A model generated the notes under the pieces. It saw only the letters and a list, made by a program, of their open reading frames with translations, did not search any database and was not told the DNA's origin. A stretch of 64,000 nucleotides of DNA from Mucilaginibacter_A sp964251965. GTDB lineage: Bacteria > Bacteroidota > Bacteroidia > Sphingobacteriales > Sphingobacteriaceae. The translations under genes were made by a program, and so were the position numbers. The DNA lies in NCBI GenBank assembly GCA_964251965.1, contig CAXULQ010000001.1, forward strand, positions 124,001 through 188,000, in the 5' to 3' direction. Position 1 is the stretch's first letter. Each line of letters opens with the position of its first letter. Positions 1 to 7,892 of this stretch are shown here, one piece after another.

Positions 1-129
1 TATTAATTGTAATATTTATGGATAAAACGCAATAATTTATAACCTGAAAATTTTGACGGATATTTTTCCTGCTACTAAATCATCACAAACTCACCAACGT
101 TTTGTTAATAGTGCATGTTTGAAAAAACC

Positions 130-849
130 ATGATAAAAAAAGCATTTGCGCTGCCGTTATTATTTTTTGTTTTTGCCACTTGTGCCCAACCTAAAACGCA
201 ACAGCAAAATCAGGTTTATAGTACCAGAACACCGGACCCAGACGGAACCGGAAAAGTTTATTTCGGAAGGGAAATTGCAACCGTAATGGGTGCGGCAGGA
301 GCAGACTGGCTGGAGCGCAACAACCGGCAGCAGGAAGAAAATACCGCTTTGGCCATTAACAAACTTCCGATAACCGCAAGCGCTGTTGTGGCCGATATTG
401 GTGCCGGAACAGGTTATTATACTTTTCGGATCGCCAAAAAAGTACCGCAGGGAAAAGTTTTTGCGGTGGAAGTGCAGGACGAGTTTATCACTTACCTCAA
501 CCAAAAGAAAAAAGAACTGGGTCAGCAAAATGTGCAGGTAATTAAAGGAACTGCAACTTCGCCAAACCTGCCGGATGCTTCTGTTGACCTGGCAATTATG
601 GTTGATGTTTATCATGAATTATTGTATCCGCACGAGGTTTTGCAGTCTCTACGGAAAGCTTTAAAACCCGGCGGGAAGTTGTTATTGCTGGAATATCGGG
701 CGGAAGACCCAACTATCGAGATTAAAGAACTGCATAAACTTTCGGTAACGCAGGCAAATAAAGAGCTGGCCGCGAATGGTTTTAAATTGTACCAGCGAAG
801 CGAATTTTTGCCGATCCAACATTTTCTACTTTATCAAAAGGCTGATTAA
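130..849 (+). CDS. Lipoprotein class I SAM-dependent methyltransferase
   Basis: The ATG at 130 is preferred over the one at 115 because it gives a standard lipoprotein signal: a short Lys-rich start, a hydrophobic stretch, then FATC with Cys as the likely lipidated residue. The rest is a Rossmann methyltransferase. Motif I is VADIGAGTGYYTF, an acidic residue follows in VEVQDEF, and DLAIMVDVYHEL is the motif IV region. The fold predicts SAM-dependent methyl transfer, but export is odd because SAM is cytoplasmic. Secreted members of this family are seen in bacterial genomes and their substrate is unknown. The gene stands alone, upstream of an aldo/keto reductase. The fold is confident; substrate and location are inferred. 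Confidence 0.8.
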   Translation: MIKKAFALPLLFFVFATCAQPKTQQQNQVYSTRTPDPDGTGKVYFGREIATVMGAAGADWLERNNRQQEENTALAINKLPITASAVVADIGAGTGYYTFRIAKKVPQGKVFAVEVQDEFITYLNQKKKELGQQNVQVIKGTATSPNLPDASVDLAIMVDVYHELLYPHEVLQSLRKALKPGGKLLLLEYRAEDPTIEIKELHKLSVTQANKELAANGFKLYQRSEFLPIQHFLLYQKAD

Positions 850-888
850 TATTGTTGGGAATTTTGCAGCAACAATACAAGATAAGTA

Positions 889-899
889 ATGCTTCTTTT
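889..899 (-). repeat. Dispersed motif copy (ATGCTTCTTTT on +)
   Basis: Exact copy of the AAAAGAAGCAT repeat, followed on + by ACAGGGTAAAAATT. It lies between the methyltransferase and the aldo/keto reductase. Confidence 0.9.
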
Positions 900-969
900 A
901 CAGGGTAAAAATTGGACTACAATCTCCGTCCAAACAAAATCAAAATAAGTTTTTCGAGGTTAAGATTTT

Positions 970-1953
970 ATGAATTATAGAAATTTTAAAAATATACAAG
1001 TAGCCGAAGTTGGCTTAGGAACCTGGCAATTGGGCAGTGCAGATTGGGGAAATGTGGACGAAGAACAAGCTATGGAAATCTTGCAATCTTACGTAGATGC
1101 TGGCGGAAATTTTATTGATACCGCAGATGTTTACGGGATGGGCGTTAGCGAAAAACTGATTGGAAAGTTTTTGAAAACGCAAACCAAACCAATTTACGTA
1201 GCCACAAAACTTGGCCGCCGTTCTGATGCGCCAAACGGTTGGCCTCAAAATTTTACTTATGATTTGATGCGAAAGCAGGTGGAAGATTCTTTAAGCCATT
1301 TAGGCCAGTCGCATTTGTTTTTAGAGCAATTGCATTGCATTCCAACAGAAGAAATGCGCACCGGGAAAGTTTTTAAATACCTGGCGCATTTAAAAGACGA
1401 AGGTTTGATTTTAAATTGGGGCGTAAGTGTAGAAACTTCCGAAGAAGCGTTAATTTGTTTGGAACAGGAAGGATTGGCTTCGCTGCAAATTATTTTTAAC
1501 CTTTTCCGTCAGCACGTTGCAGACGAAATTTTTGAAAAAGCCAAAGCAAAAGAAGTAGCCATTATCGTGCGCGTACCTTTGGCAAGTGGACTGTTGACCG
1601 GAAAATTTAAAGAAGACACAAAGTTTGAAGAAAAAGACCACCGTAATTTTAATGCTGATGGCGAAGCTTTTAATGCCGGTGAAACTTTTTCGGGAATTGA
1701 GTTTAATAAAGGCGTAAAGCTTTCCGAAGAAATAAAAAACCTGCTGCCAGATGAACGTATGGCACCATGGGCAATCCGTTGGATTTTAGACCATCCGCAA
1801 GTTACCACCGTTATTCCCGGCGCATCCAAAGTTGCGCAGGTAAGCAGCAATGTAGAAGCTTCTGCGCTAAAGCCTTTATCGAAAGAAAACCACCAGCAAT
1901 TGCGGAAATTATACGACGAAGAGATTTACGGTTCTATCCGCGGACATTTTTAG
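970..1953 (+). CDS. Aldo/keto reductase
   Basis: A 327-aa NADPH-dependent (alpha/beta)8 barrel oxidoreductase. It starts with the family's typical GLGTWQLGS. The catalytic tetrad can be placed: Asp50 in NFID, Tyr55 in ADVYG, Lys80 in VATK and His122 in EQLHC. The C-terminal WAIRWILDHPQVTTVIPG is the usual cofactor-binding segment. Length is normal and there is no signal peptide, so it is cytoplasmic. The substrate cannot be told from sequence. It appears monocistronic, with a dispersed-motif copy just upstream. Confidence 0.93.
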   Translation: MNYRNFKNIQVAEVGLGTWQLGSADWGNVDEEQAMEILQSYVDAGGNFIDTADVYGMGVSEKLIGKFLKTQTKPIYVATKLGRRSDAPNGWPQNFTYDLMRKQVEDSLSHLGQSHLFLEQLHCIPTEEMRTGKVFKYLAHLKDEGLILNWGVSVETSEEALICLEQEGLASLQIIFNLFRQHVADEIFEKAKAKEVAIIVRVPLASGLLTGKFKEDTKFEEKDHRNFNADGEAFNAGETFSGIEFNKGVKLSEEIKNLLPDERMAPWAIRWILDHPQVTTVIPGASKVAQVSSNVEASALKPLSKENHQQLRKLYDEEIYGSIRGHF

Positions 1954-1966
1954 ATTCTTACTTTTT

Positions 1967-2050
1967 TGTCATTTGGAACGAACAGAAAAATCTTCTTCAA
2001 ATAGCTGTATTCTGTAGTTAAAAAAGATTTTTCCTGTCCTCGAAATGACA
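1967..2050. repeat. Imperfect inverted repeat (GTCATTTCGA-type)
   Basis: Left arm 1967-1994 (TGTCATTT..AGAAAAATCTT) pairs with right arm 2024-2050 (AAGATTTTTC..AAATGACA) with a few mismatches. This kind of intergenic palindrome is common in Bacteroidota. It lies between convergent genes, so it may also act as a terminator. Confidence 0.7.
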
Positions 2051-2052
2051 GA

Positions 2053-2063
2053 ATGCTTCTTTT
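2053..2063 (-). repeat. Dispersed motif copy
   Basis: Exact ATGCTTCTTTT on +, abutting the right arm of the 1967-2050 inverted repeat and close to the convergent end of adenine deaminase. Confidence 0.9.
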
Positions 2064-2075
2064 ACCGTGGTTTTT

Positions 2076-3716
2076 TTAGTCTATCAGCCTAAACTCATCG
2101 CCATCAAACAAACCCAAATCGCTAAGTTTAAGATGCGGAATTACCAATAAAGCCATGAAACTCAGTGTCATGAAAGGAGCAGAAAGTGTAGAACCTAACA
2201 TTTTGGCCAGCGCATCAATCCTGGTGTAAGCTTTTGCAACTTCGTATCCATCTGCTGCACTCATCAAACCCGCAATTGGCAGCGGCAAAATTTCTTCAAA
2301 ATCATTTCCTACACAACTGATGCCGCCTTTTTCTGTAATAATTAGGTTGACTGCTTTGCAAATACTTTCATCGTCCACCCCAACAACCACAATATTATGG
2401 CTGTCATGGGCTACCGACGATGCCAGTGCGCCAGCTTTCAACCCAAAGTTTTTGATAAAAGCTTTTGCAACAGGTGCTTCCTGGTAACGGTTTACGACAC
2501 ATATTTTTAAAATATCATTTTTCAAATCTGGTTCAACAAAACCATTTTTTACAGGTAATTCTGCTTTTATTTTGTTGGTGATCAGTTGTCCGTCCAAAGC
2601 TTCTATAACCGTAACTTTTTGTTTTTCTGCCGAAGGAATTGTCGCCGGAAAAGCAAAATCAGCCGGTGCTTTTTTTATGCAGGAAAAATTATTGATTGAA
2701 GCGGACGGTTGTATTTCTATCTTAGTTTTACCGTTTTCGGCGACCAATTCGCCGTTGATATACGTTCGGATCACTTCAAAATCTTGCAGGTTTTTAAGCA
2801 AAATAAAATCAGCCGAATCGCCAACTTTAAGCTGGCCAATATCTAAATGATAATGCGAAACCGGATTGATACATGCTGCTTTTAGCACCTTAAAAACATC
2901 AACCCCTTCGGCAACTGCACGTGCACAAAGTTGGTTAATATGTCCGGAAACCAAACTGTCCGGGTGTTTATCATCGCTGCAAAACATCATTTGGTCTGAA
3001 TGACCGTGCATTAAATCCACCAAAGCATTAAAATTTTTGGCCGCACTTCCTTCACGGATCAGGATTTTTATGCCTAAACGAAGTTTGTCTAACGCTTCTT
3101 CCGCAGTAAAACATTCGTGGTCTGTGCTAATTCCTGCTGCAATATATTGTTTGGCTAAATCTCCGCGCAAACCTGGCGCGTGTCCGTCAATTGGTTTTTG
3201 GTTTTTTTTGGCTGATTCCAGTTTCAGTATCACTTCCGGATCTTTGTTCAACACGCCCGGAAAGTTCATCATCTCACTTAAATATTTTATTTCCTTTCGG
3301 GAGAGCAATTCCTCAACTTCATCAGCATCTAAAACAGCTCCGGCGGTTTCAAAAGTAGTTGCCGGAACGCAACTTGGCGCGCCAAAATTAAATTTAAACG
3401 GAACAGTGTTCCCATTCTCGATCATAAATTCTACGCCGGCCAAACCGCAAACGTTGGCAATTTCGTGCGGATCGCTTACCGTTCCAACTGTTCCGTGCAC
3501 AACTGCCAGCCGTGCAAATTCCGAAGGGATCAGCATCGAACTTTCAATATGCACATGCGCATCCACAAAACCCGGCGTAACAAAAGGTAAACCCGATGCT
3601 TCTTTTACCGGTAGTTTTTTAACCGATTGGATTTTTCCATCCTGAACGGTTATTTCGGCAGGATAAATCTGTTCTTGAAGAATGTCAACGAATTGGGCCG
3701 TTAGCGAAAAAAGCAT
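2076..3716 (-). CDS. ade: Adenine deaminase
   Basis: A 546-aa amidohydrolase converting adenine to hypoxanthine and ammonia in purine salvage. The N-terminal TPGFVDAHVHIESSM (HVH at about residues 54-56) is the metal-binding hallmark of the Ade family. GTVGTVSDPHEIANV follows, as in known Ade proteins, and the C-terminal adenine deaminase domain is complete (HDSHNIVVVGVDD about residue 440). Length matches the family, and the ATG start leaves no signal peptide. It is transcribed in the same direction as the downstream edge of dnaJ-like cbpA, with 42 bp between them, so co-transcription is possible. Confidence 0.95.
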   Translation of the reverse strand: MLFSLTAQFVDILQEQIYPAEITVQDGKIQSVKKLPVKEASGLPFVTPGFVDAHVHIESSMLIPSEFARLAVVHGTVGTVSDPHEIANVCGLAGVEFMIENGNTVPFKFNFGAPSCVPATTFETAGAVLDADEVEELLSRKEIKYLSEMMNFPGVLNKDPEVILKLESAKKNQKPIDGHAPGLRGDLAKQYIAAGISTDHECFTAEEALDKLRLGIKILIREGSAAKNFNALVDLMHGHSDQMMFCSDDKHPDSLVSGHINQLCARAVAEGVDVFKVLKAACINPVSHYHLDIGQLKVGDSADFILLKNLQDFEVIRTYINGELVAENGKTKIEIQPSASINNFSCIKKAPADFAFPATIPSAEKQKVTVIEALDGQLITNKIKAELPVKNGFVEPDLKNDILKICVVNRYQEAPVAKAFIKNFGLKAGALASSVAHDSHNIVVVGVDDESICKAVNLIITEKGGISCVGNDFEEILPLPIAGLMSAADGYEVAKAYTRIDALAKMLGSTLSAPFMTLSFMALLVIPHLKLSDLGLFDGDEFRLID

Positions 3717-3758
3717 AGGATGGGCAGTAGGAATTTTGGCGAAAATGGTAAAAACCGT

Positions 3759-4688
3759 TTAAGCGGTTGCAGTGGTTTTCAATTTGGCCAACTGGTTAAA
3801 TAATTCTTTTTCCTGATCTGATAACTGCTTCGGAACCTGGATAATCACGCGCACGTAAGCATCGCCAAACTTTTCCGGTTCCTTGTAAAACGGCATGCCC
3901 AAACCTTTTAACCGGAAGGTTTTATTACTGTCTGTCCCGGCGGCAATCGTCATGTTCACGGTTTTGTTTATGCTGCTTACCGGAATTTTTCCGCCTAAAA
4001 CTGCCGTGTAAACATCAATTGGCTGGTCGAAATACAAATCGTTTTCCTTGCGCTCAAACTTTGGGTTGGGCAAAATGTGCATGGTAATCAACAAATCGCC
4101 GTTTGCGCCGCCGTTTCTACCAACTTCGCCTTTACCTTTTAAACGTAAAACCTGACCTTCGCCAACACCTGGTTTCAGTTTCATGTTCACTTTAGAATCT
4201 CCGATTGTTACCTGCCGGGATGCACCATGAAAAGCTTCTTCCAGCGTGATGTGCATTTCGGCCTGCAAATCTTCTCCGGTTGAAGCACGTCTGGTACTTC
4301 GCCCGCCTTGTGCGCCTCCGCCAAAAATATTTTCAAAAAAATCAGAGAACTGGCCGCCGCCGCCATAAAAATCTTCAGTAGAAAAACCGCCTGCACCGCC
4401 GCTGCTCCGCCTGCCGCCCGGCCTGCCGCTGCCCTGGTTGGCATAACCACCGGCTTGCTGGTAACTTTGCCAGTTTTCGCCCAGCTCGTCGTATTGTTTG
4501 CGTTTATCGGGCTTGCTCAAAACCTCGTTTGCTTCGTTTGCCTCTTTAAATTTAGCTTCGGCAGCTTTATCGCCTGCGTTTTTGTCGGGATGATATTTTA
4601 CGGCCAGCTTTCGGTAAGCTTTTTTAATCTCATCGGCAGATGCCGTTTTACTAACACCGAGAATTTTATAATAATCTTTATAGTCCAT
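3759..4688 (-). CDS. cbpA: DnaJ-type co-chaperone, CbpA-like
   Basis: A 309-aa class II J-protein. Residues 1-70 form the J domain with HPD (KYHPDKNAG). A Gly/Phe-rich linker (about 75-135) follows. The C-terminal substrate-binding domains (about 140-300) come directly after, with no CxxCxGxG zinc fingers. That architecture is CbpA rather than DnaJ. It should stimulate DnaK ATPase and deliver clients. The ATG at 4688 gives the canonical start MDYKDYYKILGV. It lies just upstream of adenine deaminase on the same strand. Confidence 0.92.
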   Translation of the reverse strand: MDYKDYYKILGVSKTASADEIKKAYRKLAVKYHPDKNAGDKAAEAKFKEANEANEVLSKPDKRKQYDELGENWQSYQQAGGYANQGSGRPGGRRSSGGAGGFSTEDFYGGGGQFSDFFENIFGGGAQGGRSTRRASTGEDLQAEMHITLEEAFHGASRQVTIGDSKVNMKLKPGVGEGQVLRLKGKGEVGRNGGANGDLLITMHILPNPKFERKENDLYFDQPIDVYTAVLGGKIPVSSINKTVNMTIAAGTDSNKTFRLKGLGMPFYKEPEKFGDAYVRVIIQVPKQLSDQEKELFNQLAKLKTTATA

Positions 4689-4835
4689 TTTATGTTCGTG
4701 CTGGTTTTGCTTTGTACGTTAAATCAAATTAACAAAACATAAAATTACGTTTTACTTTTGAGGAAGCTATTTGTTTAATTGATAGTTGCGCTGTGTTGGA
4801 TAAACATTTTACTGATTTTACAGTTTTATATCGGT

Positions 4836-4846
4836 AAAAGAAGCAT
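4836..4846 (+). repeat. Dispersed motif copy
   Basis: Exact AAAAGAAGCAT preceded by TCGGT, in the divergent gap between the DnaJ-like gene and the 80-aa hydrophilic gene. Confidence 0.9.
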
Positions 4847-4890
4847 AGCAATAAATGATGCTTTCATTAAAAATTTAAAAATAACCTATC

Positions 4891-5133
4891 ATGTCTGTTC
4901 AAAACCAAGATCAATACAACCAAAATCAGCATCAAAAAGCTGATCAAAACGATACGCACGAAAGTACTTCTAAAACCGACAAACCAATTGGTGTTGGCGA
5001 AAATGAAGAAAACCACACCAGCGGTGATCATATTCAATATCAGAAAGAAGGTGAAAATTCTCAGCAATCATCTGCGGGAGAAGACGACAAGAACGTGCAT
5101 TCAGATAATCAGGGTGGATCTTCAAGTGAGTAA
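4891..5133 (+). CDS. Small hydrophilic low-complexity protein
   Basis: An 80-aa protein rich in Gln, Asn, Asp, Glu, Lys and Ser, with no hydrophobic segment, Cys or Trp. It is probably disordered and acidic. I recognise no family. It is the first gene of a tight cluster with two metal-binding-motif proteins; its last 8 bases overlap the GTG of the next gene. Composition resembles small stress-associated proteins of Bacteroidota, but that is impression only. Coding status rests on the overlap and an upstream non-coding gap. Confidence 0.6.
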   Translation: MSVQNQDQYNQNQHQKADQNDTHESTSKTDKPIGVGENEENHTSGDHIQYQKEGENSQQSSAGEDDKNVHSDNQGGSSSE

Positions 5134-5341
5134 AACCATTCGTTTTAAAACCTCGATGAGATGCGCGGGTTGTGTGGCAACTGTTACACCGATTTTAAAT
5201 GCTTTGAAAGAAGTAAACAGTTGGAAAGCAGACGAAGTTGGTGCAGAAAAAACATTAAGTGTTGATGCCGAAGAAGTTGCAGTACCGAAAGTTGTAGCCA
5301 CGCTGGAAAAGGCAGGGTTTAAAGCTGAACGGATTTCGTAG
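5126..5341 (+). CDS. HMA-domain copper-chaperone-like protein
   Basis: The open frame extends further upstream, but that part overlaps the preceding gene out of frame. The GTG at 5126 gives a 71-aa protein of the right size for a heavy-metal-associated domain. The metal site is RCAGC (MxCxxC-type, here SMRCAGCV) near the N-terminus, and ATLEKAGFKAERI is the usual end of the ferredoxin-like fold. The ATG at 5156 would cut off the first strand, so it is less likely. It should bind Cu(I) or a similar ion. It sits 9 bp before an HMA/AraC regulator, suggesting one metal-responsive operon. Confidence 0.8.
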   Translation: MSKTIRFKTSMRCAGCVATVTPILNALKEVNSWKADEVGAEKTLSVDAEEVAVPKVVATLEKAGFKAERIS

Positions 5342-5350
5342 TTTTGCCAA

Positions 5351-5911
5351 GTGAAATTAACAGTTAAAAATATGGTTTGCAACCGTTGCCTTTTAGTAGT
5401 GAGGCAACAGTTACAAACTTTAAATTTTTCCGTAAAAGATATTGGTTTAGGTTGGGTTGAGATTGAGCCGGAGCCTGATGCCGAGCAACTCTTAGCAATT
5501 GATTCGGCATTTAAAATTGTTGGTTTTGAGTTGATCGACGATTACAAAACGCAATTAATAGAGCAAACGAAAAACATTATTATCGAAACTGTTCAGTATT
5601 CGGATTTAACGGAGTTGAACCTCAACTTTTCTACATTGCTGTCCGAAAAGTTAAAAAAGCCTTACAGTTACCTCAGTAATCTTTTTTCGGAGCAGGAAGA
5701 AAATACAATTGAACATTATGTCATCCAGCAAAAAGTAGAAAAGATCAAGGAACTGATCGAATACGGCGAACTAAACCTAAATGAGATTGCCTTTAAAATG
5801 GGTTATAGTAGCAGCGCACATTTATCGGCACAGTTTAAAAAGATTACTGGTTTTTCGCCATCTAAGTTCCGTTCTGTTAAAGTTGGAAGAAAAGCTTTGG
5901 ATGAGATTTGA
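5351..5911 (+). CDS. HMA-like domain fused to AraC-type HTH regulator
   Basis: A GTG start gives 186 aa. Residues 1-70 form a small ferredoxin-like domain with MVCNRC (CxxC) in the place of an HMA metal site. Residues about 100-180 are an AraC/XylS helix-turn-helix, with LNEIAFKMGYSSSAHLSAQF and ITGFSPSKFR as the second helix pair and signature. The arrangement suggests a transcription factor that senses thiophilic metal directly. It follows an HMA chaperone gene by 9 bp. No metal-efflux gene is nearby in the window. A perfect 22-bp-arm hairpin follows the stop. Confidence 0.82.
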   Translation: MKLTVKNMVCNRCLLVVRQQLQTLNFSVKDIGLGWVEIEPEPDAEQLLAIDSAFKIVGFELIDDYKTQLIEQTKNIIIETVQYSDLTELNLNFSTLLSEKLKKPYSYLSNLFSEQEENTIEHYVIQQKVEKIKELIEYGELNLNEIAFKMGYSSSAHLSAQFKKITGFSPSKFRSVKVGRKALDEI

Positions 5912-5912
5912 T

Positions 5913-5960
5913 AATTTTTAGGTGATAAAAGAAGCATACTTCTTTTATCACCTAAAAATT
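5913..5960. terminator. Perfect hairpin made of two inverted motif copies
   Basis: Arms 5913-5934 and 5939-5960 are perfectly complementary over 22 bp, with a 4-nt CATA loop. The arms contain AAAAGAAG and CTTCTTTT with AATTTTTAGG/CCTAAAAATT ends. It fills the 51-bp gap between the convergent HMA/AraC gene and ruvB, so it is well placed as a bidirectional terminator. The + copy is exact (5927-5937); the opposing copy is the T variant (5936-5946). Confidence 0.85.
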
Positions 5961-5962
5961 GT

Positions 5963-6982
5963 TTAGAACAAAGTTGGAGGACCACTTTTAATCCGTCCTA
6001 AATGTTTGTAAGCAATTTCGGTGCATTCACGGCCGCGGGATGTACGCATTAAATAACCTTCCTGTATTAAAAAAGGTTCGTAAACTTCTTCAATCGTGCC
6101 TTCTTCTTCGCTTACCGCTGTGGCGATAGTTTTTAATCCAACCGGCCCGCCTTTAAATTTATCTATTATGGTTGAGAGGATTTTATTGTCCATTTCATCC
6201 AATCCATGCTCATCTACATTTAAAGCATTCAACGCAAATTTGGCAATCGGGATATCAATGCTGCCGTTGCCTTTGATCTGTGCAAAATCCCTTGTCCTTC
6301 GTAATAAAGCATTGGCGATGCGCGGTGTTCCACGGCTGCGGCGGGCAATTTCGTAAGCACCTTCTTCTGCAATTGGCGTTTTTAAAATTTGTGCCGAACG
6401 AAGCACAATCGTTGTCAATAGTTTGGCATCATAATATTGCAAACGGGCATTAATGCCGAAACGCGCCCGTAAAGGTGCGGTTAACAAACCGGAACGTGTA
6501 GTAGCGCCAATCAGCGTAAACGGATTTAAGGAAAGTTGTACCGAACGGGCATTTGGGCCGGTTTCGAGCATAATGTCGATCTTGTAATCCTCCATGGCAG
6601 AATAAAGATATTCTTCAACCAACGGACTTAGACGGTGGATTTCATCAATAAATAAAATATCGCCCGCTTCTAAATTGGTTAATAAACCTGCGAGATCGCC
6701 AGGTTTATCTAAAACCGGGCCGGAAGTAATTTTAATTCCCGAACCCATTTCATTGGCAATAATATAAGAGAGTGTAGTTTTGCCCAAACCTGGCGGGCCA
6801 TGCAATAAAACATGATCTAATGCTTCGCCCCGCATCCTTGCTGCCTGAACAAAAACCCGAAGGTTATCCAAAATCTTTTCCTGACCGGTAAAATCTTCAA
6901 AAACCTGCGGGCGCAAAACTTTTTCAATTTCTTTTTCGGCAGAAGAAAGGTGATCGGGGTTAGGGTCGAGGTTTTGGTTCAT
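5963..6982 (-). CDS. ruvB: Holliday junction branch migration ATPase RuvB
   Basis: A 339-aa AAA+ motor that, with RuvA, drives branch migration of Holliday junctions. The Walker A motif GPPGLGKTT is at about residues 62-70, Walker B ILFIDEIHRL at about 108-118, and sensor 1 IGATTR follows. The C-terminal winged helix ends with MRTSRGRE. The ATG at 6982 is chosen; the TTG codons upstream would only add MLG. Length is normal. No ruvA or ruvC is adjacent, as is usual in Bacteroidota. Confidence 0.96.
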   Translation of the reverse strand: MNQNLDPNPDHLSSAEKEIEKVLRPQVFEDFTGQEKILDNLRVFVQAARMRGEALDHVLLHGPPGLGKTTLSYIIANEMGSGIKITSGPVLDKPGDLAGLLTNLEAGDILFIDEIHRLSPLVEEYLYSAMEDYKIDIMLETGPNARSVQLSLNPFTLIGATTRSGLLTAPLRARFGINARLQYYDAKLLTTIVLRSAQILKTPIAEEGAYEIARRSRGTPRIANALLRRTRDFAQIKGNGSIDIPIAKFALNALNVDEHGLDEMDNKILSTIIDKFKGGPVGLKTIATAVSEEEGTIEEVYEPFLIQEGYLMRTSRGRECTEIAYKHLGRIKSGPPTLF

Positions 6983-7086
6983 TCCCAACAAAATTAGTAT
7001 TTTTACTTGGAAGTAAGGCGGTTAAAACTAATTTAAGCGTACTGAAAATAAAGGGATGATGCTGTTTTTACCAGCATAAAATCGGT

Positions 7087-7854
7087 TTAAATATTCTGCA
7101 ACGTTTTTGGTTTTTCTGTAACTTTATTTTTAGAATAGTTTCTAAACCAGCTATTTACCTTCATGTTGATAACGCCTAAAATAGCTTCTTTAAATATTTT
7201 GTTGCTCATTTTAGAAACGCCCTGGCGGCGGTCTGTAAAAATAATAGGCACTTCAACCACTTTAAAGCCATATTTAAGGGCTGTAAATTTCATTTCTATT
7301 TGGAAAGCATAACCCACAAACTGGATTTTATTTAATGGGATTACTTCCAACACTTTTCGGCGGTAACATTTAAAACCGGCAGTTGCGTCCTGGATTTCAA
7401 TCCTTGTAATAAACCGTACATAAACAGATGCAAAATAACTCATCATTACCCGGCTCATGGGCCAGTTGATTACGTTTACGCCGTTAATATACCTCGAACC
7501 AATAGCAACGTCTGCACCATCAACACAAGCCTGGCGCAGGCGTAAAAGGTCGTCCGGGTTATGCGAAAAATCGGCATCCATCTCATAAATAAAATCGTAA
7601 TGCCGTTCAACTGCCCACTTAAAACCGAAAATATAAGCTGTACCTAAACCTTGTTTACCTGCACGTTGGTGTATAAATAAAGTTTCGGGGTAAATTACCT
7701 GAAGGTTCTTAACAATTAGCGCTGTTTCGTCGGGAGAGCCATCATCAATAACCAGCACATGGAAATCGTGCATCAAAGAAAAAACTTTGTGCAGGATACG
7801 CTCGATGTTTTCGCGTTCGTTGTAGGTTGGAATGATGACAAGACTATCGGGCAC
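7087..7854 (-). CDS. Polyprenol-phosphate mannosyltransferase-like GT2
   Basis: A 255-aa family 2 glycosyltransferase starting with GTG. VIIPTYNERENIERIL is the GT2 nucleotide-binding start, VIDDGSPD the DxD-like region, and YEMDADFSHNPDDL the metal-binding DAD. RRQGVSKMS near residue 215 matches dolichol/polyprenol-phosphate mannose synthases. There are no C-terminal membrane helices, so it is the soluble, membrane-associated form. It likely makes polyprenyl-P-sugar for lipid- or protein-linked glycans. The 38-bp gap to the upstream POT transporter on the same strand allows co-transcription. Confidence 0.9.
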   Translation of the reverse strand: MPDSLVIIPTYNERENIERILHKVFSLMHDFHVLVIDDGSPDETALIVKNLQVIYPETLFIHQRAGKQGLGTAYIFGFKWAVERHYDFIYEMDADFSHNPDDLLRLRQACVDGADVAIGSRYINGVNVINWPMSRVMMSYFASVYVRFITRIEIQDATAGFKCYRRKVLEVIPLNKIQFVGYAFQIEMKFTALKYGFKVVEVPIIFTDRRQGVSKMSNKIFKEAILGVINMKVNSWFRNYSKNKVTEKPKTLQNI

Positions 7855-7892
7855 GGAAAAAGTTTTTTTAATTAAGTCAGGAAAACAGGTTT

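Noticed and set aside
3037..3645. 202-codon open frame opposite adenine deaminase
   Set aside because: It is the complement of a well-supported gene; composition is Ser/Ala/Pro-rich as expected from an antisense shadow.
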